Under the pieces are notes generated by a model. It saw nothing but the letters and a program-made list of their open reading frames with translations. It made no database searches and had not been told where the DNA came from. Made by a program: the position numbers and the translations under genes. A DNA stretch of 64,000 bases, from NCBI GenBank assembly GCA_022478985.1, contig JAKSZP010010606.1, positions 141,346 to 205,345 of the forward strand, read 5' to 3'. This document shows, one piece after another, positions 1 to 10,932 of the stretch. This DNA is from Massospora cicadina (Eukaryota; Entomophthoromycota; Entomophthoromycetes; Entomophthorales; Entomophthoraceae). Positions within the stretch are counted from its first letter, which is position 1; every line of letters begins with the position of its first letter.

Positions 1-1558
1 CATCAGGTTTGTTCATTACGCCCAATGATCTTGCCATCCACCTTGCACATGCTCAGGCAGTGCCTCGCAGTCCACTTGTTCTCCCCCACTCCCAGCTGCA
101 TTTGAGCCTTTAGTTAAAATATGGGAACTTGTTCCCAAATGCCAAAAAAGCTATTATTGACATGGCCCAGGTGGTGATGCTGACAGCCAGTTTTATAGAT
201 TTCTTCCCCTATAAGGGGTATTTTGATCTAGGCTTCACTTGAGAAGCTGACGCCGCCACTGCGGCCACCGTGCCCCTAGTTTTCCAGGGCACCCTTATCC
301 AAACAATGCGCACCCAGCTCCCATAGACACCACTATAGTGGTTCAATTTGCGAAGTTGCCCACGCACCCTCCCCCCGCAGTGCTCCATCAAGAGTTGATG
401 GAAGGTTTGGTCGCGTATGGCTCCAACCCCATCCTCCAGTTTGTGGTTCCCATTGGTGCCACTTGCCTTGCTGGGCCTCAGGAATTCGCCATGATTAGCC
501 CAAAATTTATCAAAATTGCTATGTAAATTCCCCCCACGCCATCATTCCTTCTGCCCCTGACCACCCATTTTAGGCCCACGTTGAGGGCGGGCGGACCATC
601 TGTCCATTCTGCTTTGAGTTGGATCACTTGAAGTGTAAATACCCCTCTCTTGCTGCTTCCACCAGACCTGCGTTGCCTACATCTGGCCCCAATATGTCAC
701 ACACCTCACTGCCTTTCTGGTATGTGGTACAATCCTTCCACCCCTCCCCCCAAACCCTGCAGCTGCTGCAGCGCCCACAGCTGCCAATCAGGCCCCTCCT
801 CATCCCAGTGCCACATGCACTTCAACCAATCAGGATACAGCTTGGAAAACAGTTTGGTCCCACACTGCTCTTCAATTGACAGCCACAGTCCATCAATTCA
901 CCAAGATCAATTTCCTTTATGACTTGAACCCATGGTCCTCATTGGTTGAAACTGATGAAGTGGAAAATGCTATTGAATAATTGGAAGTCAACATCGAAGA
1001 ATTTATCCAGGTACAGCACCCCATTCAATTCCCTTGGCGTTTTTATGGCCCCCAGCGATACGCCAATTTGTTACACCCTACCCATCAGCTCACTGAAGCA
1101 GCTGCAATAAACCAGATAATTCTGACATCTATGAGTTTGCTGCCACATCAGTGGTGATACTAGCCATGGGCATAACCTCCTCCCATTTTGCTTCATCCCT
1201 GTCACTGAAGGGTAAAAGTAACATCCTTAGACTCCACAAACAAACAGCTGCTGCCATCCAGAAGGTGTTTGTCACTTCTAAGGACAAGCCAATAGTCACC
1301 CATGCAACTGCCGCTTTGTTATCCCAGCTTCCTTCCATCTGCCTACATACAGAACAATGCTTATCCCAGTACCTAGGTGTACTTTTTGCTTCAGGTAATT
1401 TACACGTCCATTAGATCATCAGAGATCTCAACCCACATGTCGCTGATCACCCCATACCATTGCTCTCCGCCTTAACCCAGACTCTTTCCTATGAGGAGGA
1501 CTCCAATGCTGAGGATGAGCCCCCCAATTCACCTTCCCCTTCCACCATGGTAGGTTGA
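1..1558 (+). pseudogene. Half-LINE A gag-like ORF1 protein (decayed)
   Basis: The frame is broken by stops and frameshifts, but the order matches copies B and C: an RRM-like block with the DLGF-type motif near 226-240, a segment read as VVQFAKLPTHPPPAVL near 338-385, a zinc knuckle at about 608-650, an HQL-type helix near 1085-1100, and an acidic tail ending in Met-Val-Gly then TGA at 1556-1558. The stop falls at the same aligned place as TAA in copy B and TAG in copy C. The knuckle should be CX2CX4HX4C, but its last Cys is Tyr (TAC). The family role of such ORF1 proteins is RNA binding in the retrotransposition particle. Confidence 0.7.
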
Positions 1559-1722
1559 GTGACTCGTCACTGTCCCACCTGGTTGGTTGTGTCTTTTTAG
1601 TTTGTGTTTTGCTTGCTCATTTTGGGTGGATGATTCATTATGTTTGGGTAGTTCTGTTAATTCTTTTTGCTCATTGAGCTTTGGTAATGTCTGTCCCCTG
1701 GTTGGCGTACCTCAAGTAATTT
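1..1722 (+). mobile_element. Half-LINE copy A: ORF1-only retroposon, 5' end outside window
   Basis: This is the first of three copies of one non-autonomous family (others at 13475-15382 and 32741-34640). It holds a decayed gag-like reading frame and a 3' tail at about 1690-1720 that reads CTGTCCCCTGGTTGGCGTAC, then an AT-rich end. The same tail closes LINE-1 and both SINEs. No endonuclease or reverse transcriptase lies between the gag region and the tail. The 5' end is beyond base 1, so its target duplication cannot be tested. It lies against a minus-strand gypsy element (M1), into which it probably inserted. Confidence 0.75.
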
Positions 1723-2582
1723 TAAGAACTAAGGTCGTGGTCATCCTGGGCATATAAACACCTGATATTTCTTGAATAATCGTAGCACATCTTCTTGCTG
1801 TTGTTCTTAAAAATTATCAAATTGCTCATGATTTAACAATATGTTAACACTTTTTGCCTGCATCTGCCAGTAATCCCATTTTGGTTAACATTCTAAATAC
1901 ATGGATATCTCTTATTTTCTGCCTTCAAGATTAAATGTACAATAGCAATGACTGATTTATTTCTAATTTAATCAGTTTTTCACTAAGATTGGCCAGTAGC
2001 ACTTTTATTTCGCCAATTCCATGCATTATAATCCCCAGATCTACCCTTTGCTCTAGTCTCAAAATTCCATGGGCTGATGACTTCTCCATTTGAGTGTTTC
2101 TGGGCTTTTTAATGTTAACCCTGTGTTAATATTTTTCGTTTCCAGAGGAAAAGTAGTAATTATTTTCATCCTCAATGATATCCCACAATTAATAATCACT
2201 TTAACATTTCCCTACTTTATTCCAGCCAACTTATATCTGATAGTAATATATCTATCGCTGTAAATTAAATTTAATAAAACTGTTCTTTTTCATCAAAGGA
2301 ATTTCTCCTTTCTGCTGATATACCAAGTACAGGGGAGCATCATAACCGCTAGGGTATTCTCCTAAAAATTACACTTGGCAGAATACTTTCTCAGGATTTT
2401 ATTAACTATTAGTATGTTATAATTTTATTTGCCTACACTATGGCAAGAGCTGATGCCACCAATGATCTGAACCAAAATGGCAATGAACTTTATTCTCCAC
2501 AATAAGTTCTGGTTTTGGCCCAGTGGTTCCATATTTCTTATGGTGCTCTAAATTCGGCAAAATCTTCAATTGTAACACCAAT

Positions 2583-2864
2583 TTAGTCCAAAATGATATT
2601 TATGGGCGCTCCACTGTCAATTATCGCCTGTACTCTTACATGATTGACTATAATGTCTGCATATGTACAGTCAGGATATTGCAATAAAGAGTTTACTGAG
2701 TGAATTTTGGCTTTATTTGATAAATCAAGAGTATGAATTAATTGCGCAGAAAAATCAGTAAAGGATTCTTTGATTGCACTAATAAGGAGAGATAAATTTG
2801 CTTCATCAAGTCTCATTACTAGTAGTAAATACATGCTTTTGGAAGTTCTGATCTTTTCCGCCAA
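2583..2864 (-). pseudogene. M1 retropepsin (aspartic protease) fragment
   Basis: The 93-residue open stretch ends with IVNHVRVQAIIDSGAPINII, the typical retropepsin active-site block Asp-Ser-Gly-Ala preceded by hydrophobic residues. The protease cuts the Gag-Pol polyprotein in the particle. The active-site Asp and Gly are intact here, unlike in G1, G2, G3 and the chromovirus. Downstream, the frame is closed by stops, so no product is expected. The upstream part is Ser/Leu-rich linker that I cannot assign. Confidence 0.6.
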
Positions 2865-4366
2865 CTGATGAGCAAATGTCTGAGCAACTTCTTTTACGAT
2901 TTAGAGTCTATCCCATTCACTTTTGCTCAAGTAATTGCATTTACATCCAAATTACCCATCTGGTAATGCGGATCAGGTTTGTCTTATCAAAATTTAATCA
3001 AAAAATTAAAGCCATCATTCAATATGTCAAGAGGAACAGGTTTGTTTGCAGTTCTAGATTGTTCCTTATCTAGACTGCTGGACTTTACCCTGAAACTTGA
3101 CCAGTTTCCTTCTCTTTAGCCTGTACCAGAGTAACTTGCTCTTTATGATCTTTATCCGGCACTAAGTGACTACATGCCCATGTCTTCCATATTATTAGCA
3201 TCATATTTGAGTTTTATTCACTCATTTCTGTCCTTCAGGCCTATTTCTCATTACAACTCAATTCTGTTGATCCATATTAGGCTCAGAGAATTTTACAAAT
3301 TCCTGAGTTCTAGTGAGTATAGCTTTAAAGGTTCTATTAAGTGCTTTAAATGTTTCTCCATTCATCTTAAGATGAACCACCATCAGCGATATAAAAGCCT
3401 GATTTACAAGTGCTGACGCCATAATGCAATGCAACTCTCTGAAGGGCTTAAGCACCGCTTGCCTTTTTATGCTCACATTGAAATTTGATAATATTTTTGC
3501 ACCAGCCAGGATTTTTGATCCTGGTAAAATTTGGTCAGCAAAAACTGACAATGTTTCATCTTTTCTGATTTATATGCCCATTAAATCTTGTTTATGGTCA
3601 ACCATCCATGTAGGACTACTGAACTCAATCATAGTTGCTTCTTTGGCATTGCTGTACATCCAATTGTCCCCATTGAGATGGGGAAGTCCCAGATTTTGAA
3701 ATTTGGTGTCTAAGCAGTTCATTACAGTTGCTTCTTACTGTCAGTCACCATATTTGAACATTATCATTTTTAAAAAGTGGAAAATCTCAGGTGCGTTATT
3801 CCAATGAAATGTGGGTAATTTTAACATATTCCAAAATCTTCTGTCACTCCGATAGCAGAGGATATCTTTCTCAGCAACCTTACTAACAATACATATAACT
3901 TTGGGGGTCAGTTTCCAAAATTGCAGCAAAAGATCCTGGAATTTCCATCAATGGTTGTACTTTCTTGCATGTTTTTCATACATATTATTTTCAGCATCAT
4001 TTTCCTCCATTTGGGAACTTTCACACTTATGATTTTTTAGTTCATAAATATTTTTTAACTTCTTTGCCATGTCTCCATGCATTTGACAGAAGCGTTCACT
4101 GTCTGCTTCTCATTCAGTTTTTTAGAATAATATCTCCTTGATTAATTTGGTACTCTTTTCTTTCAAGATTTGACCTTCTTAACTTGTTCAATTTCCTCCT
4201 CAGCTTTCATTACTTACTCTTCCAAAGCAGCAAGATTGGCTTGTGCTGCTGAGCTAAGTATATTATTGTTGATAGTATCAAATTCCATCTAAGGTTCCTA
4301 AGTTTGCTTTTGTATGACATTATACTGAAATGTTCTACTATTAAATTAGGCTTAAAACTCAACTAC

Positions 4367-4383
4367 CCCTGTAGTGAGCACCA
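4367..4383 (-). other. Primer-binding site of M1
   Basis: The minus strand reads TGGTGCTCACTACAGGG, beginning with the TGG expected opposite a tRNA CCA end. It lies two bases inside an LTR-like end (AAGTTTACA). The same 17 bases, with the same two-base spacing, follow the 5' LTR of G1 at 10690-10706. The two elements therefore prime from the same tRNA. Confidence 0.65.
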
Positions 4384-4385
4384 AA

Positions 4386-4800
4386 TGTAAACTTTTGGGA
4401 TGTGTTTCTCGCTTCAGCTCTCAGGTTTACTGCACAGGTTCTTATATGCGCGTTTTAATTTATTGATATAGTTAAATAGGTTGACATTAGTATGAAGACT
4501 ATAGCCCTAGTTGAGCTTTTCAAGACAAAGTTGAGTATTGTGTCCAGAACTATACTGGTGCTAACGCTCTTTCTCTTTTTCACACAGGAGCAGACGGAAC
4601 AACTAACAAACATCTGGACAAGGAACTTTCTCTTCAACTCTTTATCAAAAGCTGAAATGATTGATAGATAATAGAATCCTCTTTGCCTCCACTCTATTTT
4701 AAATATACAAAGTAAATTGTAAAACTATTGATATTCCATTTTTATTACTTTAAAGTTCTTCTCTATTCACATAAAAATCAAGGGAACAATAAAGAGGATC
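4386..4800 (-). repeat. Probable 5' LTR of M1 (outer boundary not resolved)
   Basis: The inner end is fixed by the CA terminus next to the primer-binding site. There is no second LTR in the window for comparison, so the outer end is a guess. The stretch is AT-rich and contains no frame I trust. Confidence 0.35.
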
Positions 4801-5399
4801 TGGTGACCAATGCTTCAATTGGTGCCTTTATGGGAATTGGAAGCTATCGCTAATGAATCAGCCCTCTAATGTCGCGCCCATAAGGATTTTCCTTATCCAG
4901 GCATATTTCACCGCCAACCAGAACTGCAACCTCTTCTTGTTATTTGATGATAGTGCCCTGACAATCTCATTTTATTATCAGCGGAGTACATTATTTAGGA
5001 TAACAACCTGTTAAGTAATGGGACTTTTATATATCAACAGCAGGTCATTTTACTTAAAGGGTTTGACCGTGAGTTACTTACTAGAATCATTGTCAATGCT
5101 TTAGTAACTAAGCATAATCCCTGAGTCAATTGCAGAAATACCCCGGTTGAATAATATGATTGAATTGCCAATTAATAATAATAGCTCATATAATAAATGC
5201 ATTATAAGGGATCATCCTGGACGAGACTAATTTAACTTATCAGGATTGAATCCTGGCAGGTTAGCTGTGCTATATCAATGGATTTCCCTGATCAATAGTT
5301 ATCATCTAAGTTGACAAAACCCACATCCACTAAAGTATCTTATCCCCTAGTGGGAAAGCAGTTCTATTGTAATCTAATCAGCTGGGTAATATGGCATAC
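4801..5399. other. Unassigned AT-rich sequence
   Basis: I see no RNA gene, no clear frame and no repeat ends here. A plus-strand translation around 4900-5340 has a vague gag-like character but no zinc knuckle or other anchor, so I do not name it. Confidence 0.3.
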
Positions 5400-5559
5400 T
5401 GAAATCCCAGAAAAGGAGTTCGCGGACCTTGCTCCAGAAAGGGTGATGAGGGGCCAGTTAGTGATGAAGTGGAGGTGGGTGTGATTTAGCTTAGCTCATT
5501 GTGGGCAGCAATTGTGCTGGAAAGTTAGATTAGCTTAATTTTTATCTGTATGAGCATTG

Positions 5560-8300
5560 TAGAACTCACCATACCAGATTTGACATTTTTGCTGAGAGAA
5601 TGGGGTGGTTGACATCCTACCAGAGCTCCTTTAGATTGCATTCCACGGTGAGGGTTAGTAGTCTGAGGAGCTGAGGATGTATTGGGGGTCTATCCAGAGG
5701 GTGGAGTCAGGAGAATACAGTCTATCTATTGTGGACCAGGGTGTTTCAGCGGTGGGCTGATGCCAGGGTCATACCTTTTGTATGAGAATGTGTAGTACAT
5801 GCATGCATACTACCCGCTTGAGGCTTCAAGGACCTAGTTCCTGTATTACTTAAATGAGGGTCTTTGGCGATGGCCTGGGTGGTCTGTTACCCATTCTGCA
5901 ATAGCCATTGGCGAGGAATATGGAAATATAAGGAAGACGCTATGCCTGGCTTAGGCTGGAGCCCACTGTTGCATTGAAATCACGTCCCAGCAGATTATGG
6001 TAATAAGGAGTTTGCTCAGAATCAATGTGGAGTGGGTTCTAGTGTCCAAGAAACCTAGAAAACCTTTGTCGCAGGTCAGGATATTGTGGTTAGAGCGGTG
6101 GGCAGGTGGTTGGATCCATATATTCAGAAACAGACTATCACATCTAGCCTCGAGATGAAACTGTCTGTGAAGGGGAAGACATGATTGAGAAACCAGACCT
6201 TTGATAGAAGAAAACCGTTTTTTATCATGGCTCCTCCCTGAAGCTGAAATGCCAGTGGTTCCAGATAGCTATATGGGAATCTATGGCATCCAATATATGG
6301 TCCTCATTGTTCGTGATTGCAGACCTTGATGGGTGGTGAGGATACCTAGGAGGCGAAAGGTGTTGTGGGTAGGTTTCATGCCAAAAGGAGTTGAAGAATG
6401 GGGTACAAATAAAACTATAATGGTTTTTGAGGTATCAACTTTTGCGTAGGACTCTTTATAGTAGAAATCAAGGGCTTAATGGTTAGGTCTAGGTATTTTT
6501 TACATCTGACCACCACCGCTGTATCATTGGTGAAGGCTATAGCGTGGGTGGGGATTTGCTGGGACTTGAATACCTATAGAATGTTTGTGGAGTAAGGCTA
6601 GGAGAGGATCCAGGGATATGTTGATAGAATGGTCTCAGCGGAGCCTCCTGATGGAGATTTTTTTGACCATAACATCTGCTGTAAAGCTCTTAAAGGACAG
6701 TTTCTTTGGTGTGAATCTGGTCTAGAAAACCAAGATCTAACTTCTAGCTCTTAGTGGAAGGTAAAGCTAGATTAGGGAACTTTGAGATACCTACAATTCA
6801 TTTGATTTTACGCTTTTTCCATATTGAGAAGTGTCATAAAATTGTAAGTTTGGAATGAGTTAGCTGACAGAGTTACAAGAAGTTCGTTGTAATTATAATT
6901 CAGTGATTTTCATGTGATGAAGTCATGATGAACTGGGTTGAGACAGGGCGCCGCCCACTTATCTTGTTTTTGATAGGAGTTTAATGAATTTTTGTGGTCA
7001 GAGATAATAAGTGATATTGGTAACCAGTTTGAGAGGTCCTCTCAGCATAATTTCTTATGGATAAGATTCAAATTGAGCCTCTCAAATCTGTTGTGCTCCC
7101 CCTTCCGCCAAGCGGTCAAGAAGAGGGGCTGGGGACCTTCATAAATGTTATGTGATCTTCTAGATACACTTTAAATGGGTTACCATCTGAGCCAGGGGCC
7201 TTCAGGCGTTGAGCGTGGAGCAAAATATCGTTACTTCTTGCAATGTGATCAGCTCAAGAGGTTCTTTATCCCGCTGAGAGATTGACCAGAATTGCTGAGG
7301 TCCATCCAATAAATTTGTGATGTCTGATAGGTTTACCCAAGGAGCCTAGAAGACGGTTATAAAGTAACAATGGATCTTATTGGTGACTTCCTCCATGTTT
7401 GTAGTGATGGTGTTCTCTACTTTAAGGGTTGAAATCTCCTGAGCCTTCAAGTAGACTTTTGTTTTTGGAAAAGTACTATCTGGGGCTTTCCAATGTGTGT
7501 AGTAATGCGATGATGTAAAGTTTGTCACTTTTTTTCTCGTTTATTTAGTATAGGTATGTATCTTGGGCGACTTCCTACACTTCCAACCATTGTTAGGAAT
7601 GTGCTGGATGGAAGTTCCTTTTAAAATACATTATTCTGGTTTTGCTCATCCGACCTTAGCGCGGGACATGGTCATCTAGGCTTTTATATGGCTGTAGGCA
7701 ACCTTAAAGATCTCTGACATTGTTTCTGCACATTTAGCTCTGGGAGTGCACAAATGGGGTTAGGTTGTAGTTACAGTTTCATGGGAGCAATAATCAGCTA
7801 TCTCTTGTGAAAGGGTTGTTCAGGAGTTTTGGGGCAGTCCAAATCCAAAAACGTCACAATGTTTTGAGGTAGTTCTGAGGATTACTATAAGGAAACTATG
7901 ATTGTAATGGTGTTATCTCGAGTCATGGGAGTGGAAACTCAACTGAATAGCAGTGAGCCAATTAGGTCCATATCAAATTTGTGACACGGAGTTGAACTTC
8001 TGCTCATCACTAGATTTGAGTCATGAAGCTGAGTCAAACGCAGAGGTGGGCAAGGCAACATTTAATCTTCTGGATTGGAGAAATCGTGGAGTTGGATGGT
8101 GCCCCATCAACATTGTCTGGCATGGGTATGGTGTCCTGAGCATGACTCAACATGATGTTGAAATCGTCCATAAGCGCCATATTGTGTGGGAGTTAGAGGC
8201 GGATGATTTCTTCCAATAACAGTCCTGCTCCTGGCCTACATTAAGAAGGCACATACTTATGGTGTAGAAGGAAGATTTGACGATGAATAGTTTGGCCATA
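5560..8300 (-). pseudogene. LINE-2 ORF2 remnant: endonuclease and reverse transcriptase
   Basis: Recognisable pieces, in order, are MDDFNIM near 8170 (the GDxN block of APE endonucleases), HSHDSR near 7920 (SDH block), KAPGSDGNPFKVYLED near 7200 (RT start), NWLPISLIISDHKN near 7020, LLNMEKA near 6830 and AIAFTNDTAVVV near 6520. The last should be FADD, so the first catalytic Asp is now Asn (and Ala is Thr). Many stops and frameshifts make it inactive. Confidence 0.65.
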
Positions 8301-8989
8301 ATCAGGCAGTCATCAAGATGTTTTTAAAAGTGGTAGTTTTTAACCAATTATTGAGATAATGAGGGCTGTATAGTTTTTCCATCAAAGAGTTTCATTCAAA
8401 TTGTTAATTCCATGAATCTACTTCTGAGGGGGGAAGTGGGGTTCTTTGTGCTGTGATATCCACATGAGGTGACTAAAGTTGTGGAGGAGGCAGGCTCTCA
8501 GCTTTTAATTCCTCAAAACATTAGAATTAATAGACTGCAGGGTTAAGGCGTCCCCATTGGACCTCATAGTTGGATCCCTCCATATACTGGGGGGTTGCTG
8601 GAGCTTACACCTGCATCAGTGAGGCGGCTTGTTTTAAATCAATGAGCCTGAATCTTGGTGGAAATCTGAGAGGAGCATCAATGGGGGTGTGTTTGTACTT
8701 TGTGGAGGGTTTGGAGTAGCCGGTGAGCCACCTCAATATGCTACCTTATTGCTTTTCTGGGAAGGGCCTTTTAGGTGTCCCTTGGGCTCCTCCATATGGG
8801 CTTTTTCTAAGTTTTCTGAGTCTATTTCCACCTCCACCAGTACTAAGAAAGAGGACTGAGATGTGATAGATTGGTAGTTGGGTGAAACAAAAAGTTGCAA
8901 GCTCTGCTAAAATCTGAGGGAATCCAGTTTGGTCTGTCAGTTAAGTATCATCCAAACCTGAAAAATTGCAGAATTTTAGGTGATCAGTT

Positions 8990-9891
8990 TTAGAACTTGT
9001 GGTGCGGTGTTGGTATTGGGCAAGATTGTTGGGTTAGATTCTTCCATATTGATTTCTTCCAGATTTGGTGTGGGGTTAAAGGCTTTATAATGTTTATTCT
9101 CTGGTAATGGGGTGGTATACTGGAGGTTTCCTATCAGGAGGGGGGTTATGGCACCAAGGGGCATTGCTACATGGTCGGTTGCGCGTTCTTGACCGCCTTA
9201 CAGAAGGCAGCTGGTGACATATCCTCTACCAGAACCCAATGGGTTAGTTAATGGATCACTGCTGTCACTACATGAGACTGCTTCCGGCCTACTGTTGGGT
9301 CTGGTTGATGGTCAATAAGGTTTTTGTGTGCAGTGCAACTATTGTAAAAATGACCCAAGGATTTGCACCTCAAGAATTGGGGTCGTGCCAAATCAGAGTA
9401 TACAAAGAAAAGTTTGGGGTAGAACCTAGGAGACAGTGACTTATGGTATTACCTCTATATCTTGAGCTACCATGGGTTTAATAGTAAATGACTCTCTAGT
9501 AACATGAACCCATTAATCCAGAGAATAATAAAATGGCACGCTGAGTTTATTGATAGGATGATCCACAAATTTTATTAGCCCTCAATAGAGCGCAAGTTTC
9601 AGGGAACCTGGGTTAACCATGGTTGGAAGGTTTGAGAAGGTTAGCCAGGAGATCTTCTTATAATCTAAACTGGTTTATTTATGTGTATTGAGCCATGGTG
9701 ATTACAATGTTAGTGAAAGTGGCGCTGTCTGCATCTTCAGGGCTTGTGAAACCCATATTGATGTAGCAGCTCTCCACTACCTCATGAATTGTAATGTTTA
9801 ATGGGAAGATTCTAGCTATCATAGTAGTAGCTAAAGCAGTTCTCATAGTAATACTTGACAAGGTTGTGACCATAGTAGACGCAAACCACAT
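8990..9891 (-). pseudogene. LINE-2 ORF1 (RRM-like region plus broken zinc knuckle)
   Basis: The first 70 residues contain NMGFTSPEDADSA, which aligns with the DLGFKSKIAADEAA block of LINE-1 ORF1. Further on, at about 9350-9310, the frame reads FLRCKSLGHFYNSC, a CX2CX4HX4C knuckle in which the first Cys has become Phe. Several stops separate the blocks. The intact protein would bind element RNA. Confidence 0.6.
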
Positions 9892-9910
9892 GAGCTAGAG
9901 GGGGTAAGTA

Positions 9911-10687
9911 AGCTGTTGTAATTGGGTCTGACCAACCATTTTGTTATCATAATTTTTATGCCTTTTAATTCTATAATGAAAATAATAAGTAGATATTGTA
10001 TTTAAGTGGCTAGTAGTTAAAACGCCCTGCGGCCCTAGACTTTATAATTAGTAGCTTAAAGTAATAACCTCTACTTTGAAGATCCCTAATACCCGCCGGC
10101 ACAATGCTCAGCCCTTAATCTATCAGCTTCTGAGGCTGTGGCCTTGATATTATTATTAATCAATTTTAGTTTGGTGGATTCACTTCACTTTGCCTCCCCA
10201 TGATAGCATAAAACATCGGTAATAGGGTCATCAGTAATTACCAGGGCTATCTGCTTGTAGTTTGATAATTCAGCGGGTTATCTCTTTTCAAGGAAAATGA
10301 TCTAAGATATAGTTCCAGCTAATTGGCCTAATTAAAATAGCTCATTTTAGCTTACCAATTTTGGGGTTCTGCTTAGTACGAATAAGAACCACTGAGAGCG
10401 TTGCTATTCTGAGCATATCTGAGGGTGAGCGTCAATGTCATGAGGATATTTTTCTAAGAATAAGATGTAAAAGCCTACTATATAAAATTACTTGTAAGAG
10501 CCCATGAGACCCTGGCAGTATCTAATACTACAAGGTGCTTACGTCAGTATTAAATAAAAGCTCTATTCCGGTATATACCATTTTGGTAAGTTAAGGTTCA
10601 AGGTTTTTGTCTTCAAACAGCTCCTTGTTTATGTCAAGTTGATAACCTGTGCCTTGGAAATATGACGCCGCTGCGCCGATTTTCACA
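9911..10687 (+). repeat. G1 5' LTR
   Basis: It matches 24503-25283 throughout, from the TGTAAT...TCTGACC start to the shared TTTTCACA end. Long shared blocks include GCACAAT at about 10101 against 24690 and CCTGGCAGTATCT at about 10511 against 25098. The two copies have clearly diverged, so the insertion is old. The first base is A where T is expected. Confidence 0.8.
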
Positions 10688-10689
10688 TG

Positions 10690-10706
10690 TGGTGCTCACT
10701 ACAGGG
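10690..10706 (+). other. G1 primer-binding site
   Basis: TGGTGCTCACTACAGGG starts two bases after the LTR end. It is identical to the site of M1 on the other strand (4367-4383). Confidence 0.7.
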
Positions 10707-10932
10707 TCTTCACCTTGTCCTCTGAAGTCCAAGTCTATCAATACTAGCTCTAAGATCTTAATTTTCAATATCCTCTGCCGCGGAGGTAGCACAATCTCTT
10801 GAGGCAGTAGAAACTGACCCATAAGCCCTGCAACTTATTCTGGCAAGATTCATCATTTATGAACAGATGTGAAAACTTATGTATGCCAATTTTCAAATCT
10901 TTTTTAGGCCACAATTGAAAAGTAAAAATTAG

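Larger units (their letters stand above)
1723..4385 (-). mobile_element. Ty3/gypsy element M1, internal part (gag to protease), truncated
   Basis: Read on the minus strand, this starts at a primer-binding site (4367-4383), passes through gag-like frames (around 3929-3741 and 3551-3258) and reaches a protease with an AIIDSGAPINI-type active site near 2590-2640. No reverse transcriptase follows; half-LINE copy A abuts it at about 1722, so the pol remainder may lie left of the window. It belongs with the gypsy elements lacking a chromodomain, like G1 and G5, whose proteases carry a similar block (VRAIIDTGAPVNIV in G5). Confidence 0.6.
5400..9910 (-). mobile_element. LINE-2, decayed APE-type LINE
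   Basis: On the minus strand, an ORF1 block with a zinc-knuckle remnant (about 9891-9000) is followed by endonuclease motifs (about 8200-7870) and reverse transcriptase motifs (about 7260-6400). That is the standard ORF1-EN-RT order. It shares the RT style of LINE-3 (NMEKA and FTND blocks, against DMEKAYDQV and FVND). The right side is cut at 9910 by the LTR of G1; sequence at 25284-25504 may be the displaced N-terminal part. The 3' end near 5400 is approximate and shows no copy of the LINE-1 tail. Confidence 0.65.
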
